DNA from: Blastocatellia bacterium | GTDB lineage: Bacteria > Acidobacteriota > Blastocatellia > Chloracidobacteriales > JADJPF01 | Assembly (NCBI GenBank): GCA_023265235.1 | Contig: JAHFUF010000409.1 | Span: forward strand, 1 to 5,362 | Direction of reading: 5' to 3' | Length of the DNA stretch: 5,362 nt | Shown: positions 1 through 5,011 of the stretch, one piece after another | Numbering within the stretch: the stretch's first letter is position 1 | How the letters are laid out: each line of letters opens with the position of its first letter | Translations under genes and position numbers: made by a program | Notes under the pieces: model-generated | The model's database searches: none | What the model was told of the DNA's origin: nothing | What the model saw: the letters and a program-made list of their open reading frames with translations, nothing else

Positions 1-201
1 TGCTTCTACTTCATTGACAACAGTATCAACAACAAACTCCTCCAAAGAATCATAGTTATTGAAATAAGCACCTGCTTTTACTTTGTCAAAATCTTTTTTA
101 GAAAAAGTTAAAGTTATTTCTTCTATTTCTTGTTGATTATCATACATATTTTTTCCAAGTATTCCTTGATTAATCCCTTCGTTAATTTCTGCTATTTCCA
201 T
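1..201 (-). CDS. Small acidic protein, ribbon-helix-helix-like (partial, 3' end beyond left edge)
   Basis: The frame is open for 67 codons from an ATG at 201 to the window edge, so the C-terminus is missing. The start is secure because AGGAGGA (211-217) lies 9 nt upstream of it. The protein begins MEIAEINEGINQGILGKN. A hydrophilic N-terminal third, with an acidic EIEE, is followed by a predicted strand (ITLTFS, about residues 29-34), a charged helix (about 35-45) and a second helix beginning at SLEEFVVDTV (about 52-61). Strand-helix-helix with this spacing resembles ribbon-helix-helix DNA-binding proteins, which act as dimers in autoregulation, antitoxins and relaxosome accessory proteins. 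That assignment is by pattern only; no signature residue settles it. The gene lies 101 nt downstream of the coupling-protein gene on the same strand, which would suit a conjugation accessory role, but it could equally be an unrelated small regulator. Confidence 0.72.
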   Translation of the reverse strand, partial: MEIAEINEGINQGILGKNMYDNQQEIEEITLTFSKKDFDKVKAGAYFNNYDSLEEFVVDTVVNEVEA

Positions 202-210
202 CTGTTTTTT

Positions 211-217
211 TCCTCCT
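211..217 (-). promoter_or_regulatory. Ribosome binding site of the small acidic gene
   Basis: AGGAGGA on the minus strand ends 9 nt before the ATG at 201. It is the strongest Shine-Dalgarno in the window and decides that the open frame running off the left edge is a real gene. Confidence 0.85.
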
Positions 218-262
218 GAAACTAAAAAGTTTAATTGCTAAATTTAGGTTGCGTTAAAACTA

Positions 263-282
263 TTAAAATTACTTAAAATTAC
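263..282. repeat. Two tandem 10-bp repeats in the 202-302 intergenic gap
   Basis: Two exact adjacent copies of TTAAAATTAC (GTAATTTTAA on the minus strand) lie 62-81 nt upstream of the small acidic gene. The 10-bp period is close to one helical turn, so a protein could contact both copies on one DNA face; it may also be simple slippage in AT-rich DNA. A 10-bp palindrome, CTAAATTTAG, follows at 238-247. No convincing -35/-10 pair and no terminator hairpin were found in this gap. Confidence 0.6.
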
Positions 283-302
283 TAGATTAAAGTTTTATTT
301 AA

Positions 303-2099
303 TTACCTTCTTTTTTGGCGACTTTGTTGGGCTTTCATTTCAGCTTTTACAGCCTCATAACTGGGAATTGTTATTTCATTTGGGCAACAATCTAATTTAG
401 CAATATTGTTTGGTCTATCCTCATATCGCAGTCTATCTAAACTAATTGCTGGTAGCTCTGTTGAAATCAAAATCATCTTCTTACTTGAGTAAGTTCGTAG
501 TTCATCAGGTGTTAATAATTTCCTAGCATGTGCCGACTCTGACTCAGTTGTACCTTTTGCAAAAAACCCTGCTCTACTGGTAGAAAGCTTTTCTTCTAAA
601 TATGTATAGTCTCCAAGAGTCTTGGATATCATTTCTCCTGTAGCATTTTCTAGACCATTTAATACAAATTTTGTATTAAAATTTGCCCATATTATCTGAG
701 CATTTACACGTCCATAAATTTTCTCTAATTGAGCGATATTTTGCAGACAACCTATCACCGCTAAGTCTCGGCTTCTTATTAAGGTGATATCATTCTCGAA
801 GTTTGTTAATCTGCCAATATTTCCAAATTCATCAAAATAGAAATTTACTGATACTTTTTTATCTTCTGCCCTTTTGAGTGCAACCATTGCCATATTAAAA
901 AAGGCTGCTGTTAGCTCCATTATTTTCGTAACATCGTCTTCATTAAGACACCAATAGGCTTGTATAGGTCTTCTACGCAATTCAGCAAAATCAAATGTGT
1001 AATCTACTGAGCTAGTAAAACGTCTAAGTTTAGGGTTTTCTAACCAAGATAACTTTCCTGTTATTGCTTGTACTGCACCTGTTAATAACTTCTCATTTAG
1101 CCCTACAAAGCTAGTGGACATTCTCCTAGCACTTTCATTTGGAGATTCTTGTAATATTGGAATTACAGCAAATCCTCCTAAAGATATAAGTTCATAAACA
1201 TGTGTAAGGGTAGGTACGCTGCTATGAGCCACATGAGCTATTAAAGCTTTTAATAACTGTTGCTGAGTTAGATAATAAAAAGGATCTCCTTCTTCTCCTC
1301 TAGCATAAACAATAGCAATAGCTAACCTTTCAGCTATGTCTATATCACGACATGCTGGTATTGGATTAAAGGCTAAACTATTTTCTGGTTCCATTGGTGC
1401 AAATCTAATTGGACATTCTTGTAACCCTGATGTTTGCTCCCAAAGTTCTGATTTAGGGTCAGTGGCAAGGAATGATGTTCCTTTGTTGTAGTAACAATTA
1501 GGAAGAAATAAAGCTCTAGATTTTCCTGCTCCTGATGGCCCCACTATTAGCACATGCCTATTTACTATATTTCTAGGCAAACTCACATACTTGTGTTTTG
1601 GTCGCCATGTCTCTATGTATTTGCCTACTCGTAACTCCCCTTGTCTAATTGGCTCATTCATTGGTCTTAGTAGATGTTTTATCTCTCTACGACTAGCAAA
1701 ATGTGCGCTACCATGTGATGTAGAGGTTTTGGTGGTTAGTTTTTTATAAGCTACCTTTCCACCTATAACTACTGCCATTCCTGCTACTAAGAAAAAAGGA
1801 AAGTATGTTATTCCTACATTGTACATACTTTTTATTTGTTCTAGCTGTGCTGTTCCTTGCTCATTAAAGTAATCACCTTTTTTAGTTGTTGTTTTAGTGT
1901 TTGCATTAGATTCTGCTTTAACCTCTGTCTTAGATTCTGTTTTAGCATCTAATTTGCTAGTAGTTTTTCTATTAGCTTTGCTCTCTTTGTTATCAAAAAT
2001 AGTACTTGAGCTAAAGATTGTTTTGGTAGTCGGAGAATTTACTTCTGTTTTTGCTACTTTTGCTACTTCTGTTTTTGCATTGACTTGATTTTGAGACAT
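303..2099 (-). CDS. Type IV secretion coupling protein (VirD4/TraG/TraD family ATPase)
   Basis: Inner-membrane hexameric ATPase family that links the relaxosome to a type IV secretion channel and drives DNA transfer. In a 598-residue product counted from ATG 2099: a Lys/Thr/Glu-rich tail with 8-residue repeats (about 8-74); one clear membrane segment (about 97-117); the family motif GSAHFASRREIKHL (130-143); Walker A GPSGAGKS (187-194); DPKSELW (214-220); Walker B FYFDEFGNIG (420-429); RSRDLAVIGCLQNIAQL (442-458) in the TraM-recognition region; and RKLLTPDELR (526-535) near the C-terminus. The frame also opens at a TTG at 2138, but that codon abuts the terminator T-run; neither start has a Shine-Dalgarno, so ATG 2099 is preferred. 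Well-studied VirD4/TrwB proteins have two N-terminal membrane segments, so one is odd. No relaxase or other T4SS gene is in view. The family assignment is very secure; the substrate is unknown. Confidence 0.95.
   Translation of the reverse strand: MSQNQVNAKTEVAKVAKTEVNSPTTKTIFSSSTIFDNKESKANRKTTSKLDAKTESKTEVKAESNANTKTTTKKGDYFNEQGTAQLEQIKSMYNVGITYFPFFLVAGMAVVIGGKVAYKKLTTKTSTSHGSAHFASRREIKHLLRPMNEPIRQGELRVGKYIETWRPKHKYVSLPRNIVNRHVLIVGPSGAGKSRALFLPNCYYNKGTSFLATDPKSELWEQTSGLQECPIRFAPMEPENSLAFNPIPACRDIDIAERLAIAIVYARGEEGDPFYYLTQQQLLKALIAHVAHSSVPTLTHVYELISLGGFAVIPILQESPNESARRMSTSFVGLNEKLLTGAVQAITGKLSWLENPKLRRFTSSVDYTFDFAELRRRPIQAYWCLNEDDVTKIMELTAAFFNMAMVALKRAEDKKVSVNFYFDEFGNIGRLTNFENDITLIRSRDLAVIGCLQNIAQLEKIYGRVNAQIIWANFNTKFVLNGLENATGEMISKTLGDYTYLEEKLSTSRAGFFAKGTTESESAHARKLLTPDELRTYSSKKMILISTELPAISLDRLRYEDRPNNIAKLDCCPNEITIPSYEAVKAEMKAQQSRQKRR
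1906..1944 (-). repeat. 24-bp-period repeat in the coupling-protein N-terminus, second block
   Basis: TTAGATTCTGYTTTA occurs at 1906-1920 and 1930-1944 (plus-strand reading), offset by exactly 24 bp, which is 8 codons. It encodes part of the Lys/Glu/Thr-rich tail ahead of the membrane segment. Confidence 0.75.
2040..2078 (-). repeat. 24-bp-period repeat in the coupling-protein N-terminus, first block
   Basis: The same 15-mer, TACTTCTGTTTTTGC in plus-strand reading, occurs at 2040-2054 and 2064-2078. The offset is again 24 bp and each copy encodes AKTEV. This is the same period as in the block at 1906-1944, which points to one ancestral 8-residue repeat array that has since diverged. Confidence 0.8.
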
Positions 2100-2108
2100 A
2101 GTTTTTAT

Positions 2109-2138
2109 TCTATACACATAAGATATGGTGTTAATCAA
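2109..2138 (-). promoter_or_regulatory. Candidate promoter for the coupling-protein gene, possibly leaderless
   Basis: On the minus strand TTGATT (2138-2133) is followed after 18 bp by TATAGA (2114-2109), each matching the sigma70-type consensus at four of six positions. The expected start of transcription falls within a few bases of ATG 2099, so the mRNA would be leaderless or nearly so. That would explain why no Shine-Dalgarno precedes this gene. The pair sits directly after the terminator at 2146-2182, where a new promoter is needed. The matches are modest and may be chance in AT-rich DNA. Confidence 0.35.
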
Positions 2139-2145
2139 AGGTTAG

Positions 2146-2182
2146 AAAAAGCCCCCACTATCTATGGTTAGTAAATGGGAGC
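2146..2182 (-). terminator. Rho-independent terminator after the IPT/TIG gene
   Basis: Minus-strand GCTCCCA (2182-2176) pairs with TGGGGGC (2157-2151), 7 bp with one G-U wobble. The 18-nt interior can pair further (CTA with TAG around an ACCA loop). A run of five T follows at 2150-2146. It lies 19 nt past the stop codon at 2202-2204 and should separate this gene from the coupling-protein gene downstream. Confidence 0.75.
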
Positions 2183-2201
2183 AAATAGAGGTATGTATAA
2201 A

Positions 2202-3650
2202 TTAGCGAAACGTTCCTAAGCCAAATAAATCAACTACATCAGTAATGCTAAATGTGTTAGCAAAAGTAGCATTTTCAGTAACCTTTATCCCTTTACCTGT
2301 TAGCTCATCATTAAAAGTCACTTTACCTATTTTGAATTGGCTAGCGGGTGTAGAAGGTTGAATATCCTGCATTTCTACGGTAAGAGTAATAAGTTTTGGT
2401 AATCTTGTTTCAGCATTGCCAGCTTTGGAGTAGTTAATTCCATAGTCCTCATATACTCCAAGGTCAGGAGCTACTAAACGAAATGTCATAGATGCTTTTC
2501 CATTAGCTAATCCATCTTTAGCAATATCAAAGCTATCTATTCCGCCTGTTGCTCGTCCTAGTGAATTAAAGATAAATCCACCAGTAGGATTACTTTCTGT
2601 CGCTGCGCTACAAGCTCCCCAGAAGAAAGGATTGTTTTCTGGGTGATAAATTTTATCTGGATTTTTAGGGAATTGGATTAATGTGTAAATAAAGCGTTCT
2701 TTCTGACCTGTGAAGTTGCCATAAATATTATTTACTTCTCTAACATTTATGGTGAGTAAGGCTTTTTGTGTTATGCCTTCAGCCTTCCAAGGTAAATCAA
2801 TTACAGTTTGGTGAGTACCATAAAACATTGCATCCCAAAGACCTGTTTTCACGCTATTAACTGTTATAGAGTCTCTAATATTAAACATAGGAGCAAAACT
2901 AGCTCCTGCTGGTGATGTACTAAGGAATACTAACTTATTATCCGATCCAGAGTTACCTCCAGATGGGCCACTAGCATTAATTGCATCAATACTAAAATCT
3001 TTTGCTAGGCTAGCCTGAGAACCAACAGTTAAGCGTAGTTTTACTTTGCCAGCAATAAATGATTCAGGTATTCGTATAGTAAGCTTATCCATATTAACGG
3101 CAAGTACTGGTACTAAGGTGTCATTAACTGTGACTAGGTTATTAGCTGCATCACAAGCGAGATTGTCTGCTTTAAGTTCTATTACACTACCAGCTTTGGC
3201 ATGTACTGGTGTTAAGGTGTAGATGATTGGCGCACTCTTTTGATAACTAAAAGTAGCAGTATTAGAACTTGTAGTATTAACTATTACTCTTATACGTACT
3301 TGTCCACTACAAAGGGTAGCATTTGGCACTTGGACTATTACCTTTTTGTTTTTGACCTGTTGTGGGGTAAGTAGTACTCCATTGTCGTTAAGCATTACTT
3401 TTACTTGATTAGGACTCTTGCCAAACCCACTACCTGTTATTTGTACTAGTGGATTATCTCCAGACTCAACAACATTAACTGAGGTTATTTGTAGGTTAGC
3501 TTGGGCTTGAGCTTGAGGGCTAATACTAGTCTTAGCCAAATCATCTATTTCATTGCTAGTCTGAGCAATTGCTAGCTCTAGGTTACTTCCTATTGTTAGC
3601 AGCGTAACCAATACTGCTAAAGACAATACATAATATTTATTTGCTTTCAT
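2202..3650 (-). CDS. Secreted IPT/TIG-domain protein, C-terminal domain unrecognised
   Basis: Exported 482-residue protein. Residues 1-29 form a signal peptide: Lys-containing start, hydrophobic core at about 7-20, and an AIA|Q cleavage site after residue 29. After a short Gln/Ala-rich stretch come two immunoglobulin-like IPT/TIG domains: residues 52-136 (opening ITSVNVVESGDNPLVQITGS, with the typical ITGSGFG turn) and 139-222 (opening IIYTLTPVHAKAGSVIELKA). A Gly/Ser linker (about 227-238) leads to about 240 residues rich in predicted beta-strand that I do not recognise. There is no LPXTG motif, no C-terminal anchor and no lipobox cysteine, so it is probably periplasmic or released; IPT/TIG domains commonly mediate binding to surfaces, proteins or glycans. 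The start ATG has a weak GAGAG 8 nt upstream. An intrinsic terminator follows the gene, so it is probably monocistronic. Its role is unknown, and adhesion is only a guess. Confidence 0.9.
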   Translation of the reverse strand: MKANKYYVLSLAVLVTLLTIGSNLELAIAQTSNEIDDLAKTSISPQAQAQANLQITSVNVVESGDNPLVQITGSGFGKSPNQVKVMLNDNGVLLTPQQVKNKKVIVQVPNATLCSGQVRIRVIVNTTSSNTATFSYQKSAPIIYTLTPVHAKAGSVIELKADNLACDAANNLVTVNDTLVPVLAVNMDKLTIRIPESFIAGKVKLRLTVGSQASLAKDFSIDAINASGPSGGNSGSDNKLVFLSTSPAGASFAPMFNIRDSITVNSVKTGLWDAMFYGTHQTVIDLPWKAEGITQKALLTINVREVNNIYGNFTGQKERFIYTLIQFPKNPDKIYHPENNPFFWGACSAATESNPTGGFIFNSLGRATGGIDSFDIAKDGLANGKASMTFRLVAPDLGVYEDYGINYSKAGNAETRLPKLITLTVEMQDIQPSTPASQFKIGKVTFNDELTGKGIKVTENATFANTFSITDVVDLFGLGTFR

Positions 3651-3697
3651 TGAACACTCTCTTTCTTTGCAATTTGCCTTATTGTTTAATTTGGAAT

Positions 3698-3714
3698 TAG
3701 AAAATAGTTTTCTA
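3698..3714. promoter_or_regulatory. Inverted repeat, candidate operator of the IPT/TIG gene
   Basis: TAGAAAA-TAG-TTTTCTA is a perfect 7-bp inverted repeat with a 3-bp centre, 48-64 bp upstream of ATG 3650. A weak minus-strand promoter overlaps it: TTGCAA (3728-3723), a 16-bp spacer, then TATTTT (3706-3701). If that promoter is real, a bound repressor would cover the -10 box. AT-rich inverted repeats also arise by chance, so the regulatory role is tentative. Confidence 0.4.
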
Positions 3715-3754
3715 GTCCCCTATTGCAAAGAGAATGCCAAAATGTTTTTCATTT

Positions 3755-3784
3755 AATGGGCTTTAATTGGCTTTAATTGGCTTT
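3755..3784. repeat. Three tandem 10-bp repeats upstream of the IPT/TIG gene
   Basis: AATGGGCTTT, AATTGGCTTT and AATTGGCTTT follow one another without a gap; the first differs from the others at one base. They lie 105-134 bp upstream of ATG 3650. The unit length is about one helical turn and the arrangement resembles a short iteron or activator array. The function is unknown. Confidence 0.75.
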
Positions 3785-4001
3785 CAAAAATATTTCCTCG
3801 TCGCCAAAAAAACTTGATTACTAAAATATATTTCCTTCTAACTTATTGATATAAAATGTATTGCGGAAATACTAAATATTGTTAATAGAAAATAAATGTT
3901 TTTAAGTTTTGCTAGATTTTTGTGCTTGTCTGGCCTTTTTAGTTGGTTTTGGTGAGAAAAACAAACAAGAATTAACAAAAAAAAGGTACAACAATAGAGT
4001 T

Positions 4002-4019
4002 TTTCCGAGATCTCGTACA
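4002..4019. repeat. 18-bp palindrome, copy 1 (imperfect)
   Basis: Matches TTTCCGAGATCTCGGAAA at 16 of 18 positions; the two changes, at 4016 and 4018, are both in the right half. The inner CGAGATCTCG (4006-4015) is perfectly symmetric. Its centre is 21 bp from that of copy 2. Confidence 0.8.
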
Positions 4020-4022
4020 AAG

Positions 4023-4040
4023 TTTCCGGGATCTCGGAAA
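4023..4040. repeat. 18-bp palindrome, copy 2
   Basis: Matches the consensus at 17 of 18 positions, with G instead of A at 4029. Copies 1 and 2 are separated by only 3 bp and are in register by 21 bp, two helical turns, so two bound dimers would sit on the same face of the DNA. Confidence 0.85.
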
Positions 4041-4196
4041 ATGCTGATTTTGTACTTTTTTTTAGAAAATTTATTAGAAAATATAAATCTTATAACCAAT
4101 AGGAAATACACATAGTTACCTATATTATTTTCAATAAATAATTACTCTACACTAAGTAGCAAGGCTCAATAAGAGTACTATATTTTTTCAAAATAT

Positions 4197-4214
4197 TTTC
4201 CGAGATCTCGGAAA
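4197..4214. repeat. 18-bp palindrome, copy 3 (perfect)
   Basis: TTTCCGAGATCTCGGAAA is a perfect 18-bp dyad in an otherwise very AT-rich stretch. It lies 174 bp from copy 2 and ends 17 bp before the TATAAT at 4232-4237, so it occupies the -35 position of that putative promoter. Like the other copies it is centred on GATC. It is most likely a binding site for a homodimeric regulator. Confidence 0.85.
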
Positions 4215-4231
4215 TCTAGGCTTATTACTAA

Positions 4232-4237
4232 TATAAT
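4232..4237 (+). promoter_or_regulatory. Putative -10 box of the PilZ gene promoter
   Basis: Consensus TATAAT. The matching -35 position (4209-4214) has CGGAAA rather than a consensus hexamer and is filled by the right half of palindrome copy 3, a layout seen at promoters that need an activator. Transcription would start near 4244, giving a leader of about 205 nt before ATG 4449. The AT-rich setting makes a chance match possible. Confidence 0.4.
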
Positions 4238-4354
4238 ATACTATATATTTTAATCGAAATCGCTTGTATTTTACCTTAAAAATCAGCTTATTTTAACTAA
4301 AGCCCTAGAAACTCCTGCTAAACCAGCAAAAACTATTAAAAAACTCTTGGCACA

Positions 4355-4436
4355 TCCATTGCAAAGTAAGCCATCAAAGGTTCATTTTCAAAGCCTCAAA
4401 AACCAAAAGTTTTAACTTAAAAACTTTTGCAATGGG
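4355..4436 (+). promoter_or_regulatory. Candidate cis-regulatory leader RNA of the PilZ gene with two exclusive helices
   Basis: Helix A: CCATTGCAAA (4356-4365) is the exact reverse complement of TTTGCAATGG (4426-4435), and G-U pairs at each end extend it to 4355-4366 with 4425-4436. It would pair the first three bases of the GGGAG Shine-Dalgarno (4434-4438). Helix B: CAAAAGTTTT (4404-4413) pairs perfectly with AAAACTTTTG (4420-4429) around a 6-nt loop. Bases 4425-4429 are used by both, so the two helices exclude each other. This is the logic of a translational switch, with A masking and B freeing the Shine-Dalgarno. I could not match it to a known riboswitch class; the GEMM c-di-GMP consensus was considered and not seen. 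Helix B could instead be a DNA operator. Confidence 0.45.
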
Positions 4437-4438
4437 AG
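4434..4438 (+). promoter_or_regulatory. Ribosome binding site of the PilZ gene
   Basis: GGGAG, 10 nt before ATG 4449, slightly longer than usual spacing. Its first three bases fall within the long-range helix described for the leader. Confidence 0.65.
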
Positions 4439-4448
4439 TAATAAAAAG

Positions 4449-4895
4449 ATGTCTGCAATATTAAGCTCTTACTCATCATCTACTAACAGTAATCCTAGCA
4501 CTATTGCCATAACACAGCACCCAATAGATAAGCACCTAATAGATAATACAAAAGATAGCGAGGTTTTTAACACTAGGCTAACTAAACGAGTTAATCTTTC
4601 TACTACATTATTTGTCAGAAGACCTATTAATTCTAAATGCTATATGCGCCAAGTATCTACAATTAATGTGTCTCGTTATGGTGCTTTAGTTTTAAGTGAT
4701 GTTGCTTTAGAAATCGGTGCTGAATTAGAAGTTACTCGCTATAAGGTTTTAGTTCTAGCTAATAAACAAACTCAATCTATTACTACCTTTGCTGCTAAAG
4801 CTATCGTTCGCCATATAGAAAAAGACTCTCAAAGCAATAACTACTTTATTGGCCTAGACTTCCAAACAATCTCTGGTAAATGGCTTATTCTTTAA
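4449..4895 (+). CDS. PilZ-domain c-di-GMP-binding protein
   Basis: A cytoplasmic 148-residue protein with no signal peptide or membrane segment. The first 40 residues are Ser/Thr/Asn-rich and probably disordered. The PilZ domain covers about 41-148 and carries both c-di-GMP contacts: RLTKR (R43 and R47, the RxxxR motif) and NVSRYG (73-78, the [D/N]xSxxG motif), followed by the late IGLDF strand (134-138). Both motifs are intact, so nucleotide binding is expected; single-domain PilZ proteins pass the signal to partners controlling motility, polysaccharide or pili. No other catalytic domain is present and the partner is unknown. GGGAG 10 nt upstream supports the start. The leader is long and structured, and a GATC-centred palindrome overlaps the putative promoter, so expression is probably controlled at more than one level. 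A 116-nt gap with repeats separates it from the next gene. Confidence 0.92.
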   Translation: MSAILSSYSSSTNSNPSTIAITQHPIDKHLIDNTKDSEVFNTRLTKRVNLSTTLFVRRPINSKCYMRQVSTINVSRYGALVLSDVALEIGAELEVTRYKVLVLANKQTQSITTFAAKAIVRHIEKDSQSNNYFIGLDFQTISGKWLIL

Positions 4896-4919
4896 TGTCA
4901 AGGTTAAGTTTAGTTTTAT

Positions 4920-4947
4920 CTTGAGGTTCACTCTCAAGGTTATTTTA
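4920..4947 (+). terminator. Weak candidate terminator after the PilZ gene
   Basis: CTTGAG (4920-4925) pairs with CTCAAG (4933-4938) around a 7-nt loop, followed by the T-rich stretch GTTATTTT. The 6-bp stem and interrupted T-run make it weak. TCAAGGTTA also occurs twice here (4898-4906 and 4934-4942), so the hairpin may be a by-product of repeats. Confidence 0.35.
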
Positions 4948-4949
4948 AA

Positions 4950-4976
4950 GTTTTAAGTTTTAAGTTCACGTTTTAA
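4950..4976. repeat. 7-bp repeats ahead of the 55-residue gene
   Basis: GTTTTAA occurs at 4950-4956, 4957-4963 and 4970-4976, with GTTCAC between the second and third copies. The array lies 36-62 bp upstream of ATG 5012. Confidence 0.6.
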
Positions 4977-4998
4977 GTTTTTGATACATCTACTATTT

Positions 4999-5003
4999 AG
5001 GAG
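4999..5003 (+). promoter_or_regulatory. Ribosome binding site of the 55-residue gene
   Basis: AGGAG with 8 nt to ATG 5012. It decides that this short frame is probably translated. Confidence 0.75.
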
Positions 5004-5011
5004 TAACATTT

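Larger units (their letters stand above)
3977..4063. repeat. Outer inverted repeat enclosing two palindromes
   Basis: The left arm, eight A followed by GGTACAA (3977-3991), is the reverse complement of the right arm, TTGTAC followed by eight T (4050-4063), except for one extra G in the left arm. The enclosed 58 bp hold two of the three 18-bp palindromes. As RNA this would be a branched hairpin ending in a T-run on either strand, so it could act as a bidirectional terminator-like element. As DNA it could be a small dispersed element, an operator complex or part of a transfer or replication origin. None of these can be chosen from sequence alone. Confidence 0.55.
3785..4448. other. AT-rich intergenic region between divergent genes
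   Basis: I see no credible gene here. Three open frames of 60-69 codons at 3838-4115 on both strands are low-complexity, mutually overlapping and lack ribosome binding sites. An open frame on the plus strand at 4254-4415 has no usable start codon. What the region does hold is dyad structure: the A8/T8 inverted repeat at 3977-4063, three copies of an 18-bp GATC-centred palindrome, a TATAAT box at 4232 and the leader helices at 4355-4436. TTAGAAAAT also recurs at 4062-4070 and 4074-4082, matching half of the inverted repeat at 3698. The segment 4083-4196 shows nothing beyond AT-rich sequence. Confidence 0.7.

Noticed and set aside
1897..2088. 63-codon plus-strand open frame
   Set aside because: It is the antisense shadow of the repetitive N-terminus of the coupling-protein gene; its hydrophobic composition follows from the Lys/Glu codons on the other strand.
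2136..2138. TTG as start of the coupling-protein gene (13 extra residues)
   Set aside because: It lies 7 nt after the terminator T-run, has no Shine-Dalgarno, and would need transcription starting within the terminator region. ATG 2099 fits better, though it too lacks a Shine-Dalgarno.
3838..4115. Three overlapping open frames of 60-69 codons on both strands
   Set aside because: They overlap each other, have low-complexity Phe/Lys/Asn-rich products, lack ribosome binding sites and cross the palindromic repeats. They are best explained by AT-rich non-coding DNA.
3755..4214. Replication origin
   Set aside because: AT-richness, iteron-like repeats and dyads are suggestive, but no DnaA-box-like sequence and no rep or dnaA gene is visible, so an origin is not called.
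4254..4415. Open plus-strand frame of 53 codons with a coding-like, Lys/Pro-rich product (ALETPAKPAKTIKKLLAHPL)
   Set aside because: There is no ATG or GTG and no ribosome binding site ahead of it, and its end overlaps the hairpin upstream of the PilZ gene. It could be a remnant of a decayed gene, but without homologues I cannot support a gene or pseudogene.
4355..4438. GEMM-type c-di-GMP riboswitch in the PilZ leader
   Set aside because: A CAAAGCC string at 4389-4395 and GCAAAG at 4361-4366 recall parts of the consensus, but the conserved paired elements and tetraloop receptor are not present in the right order.
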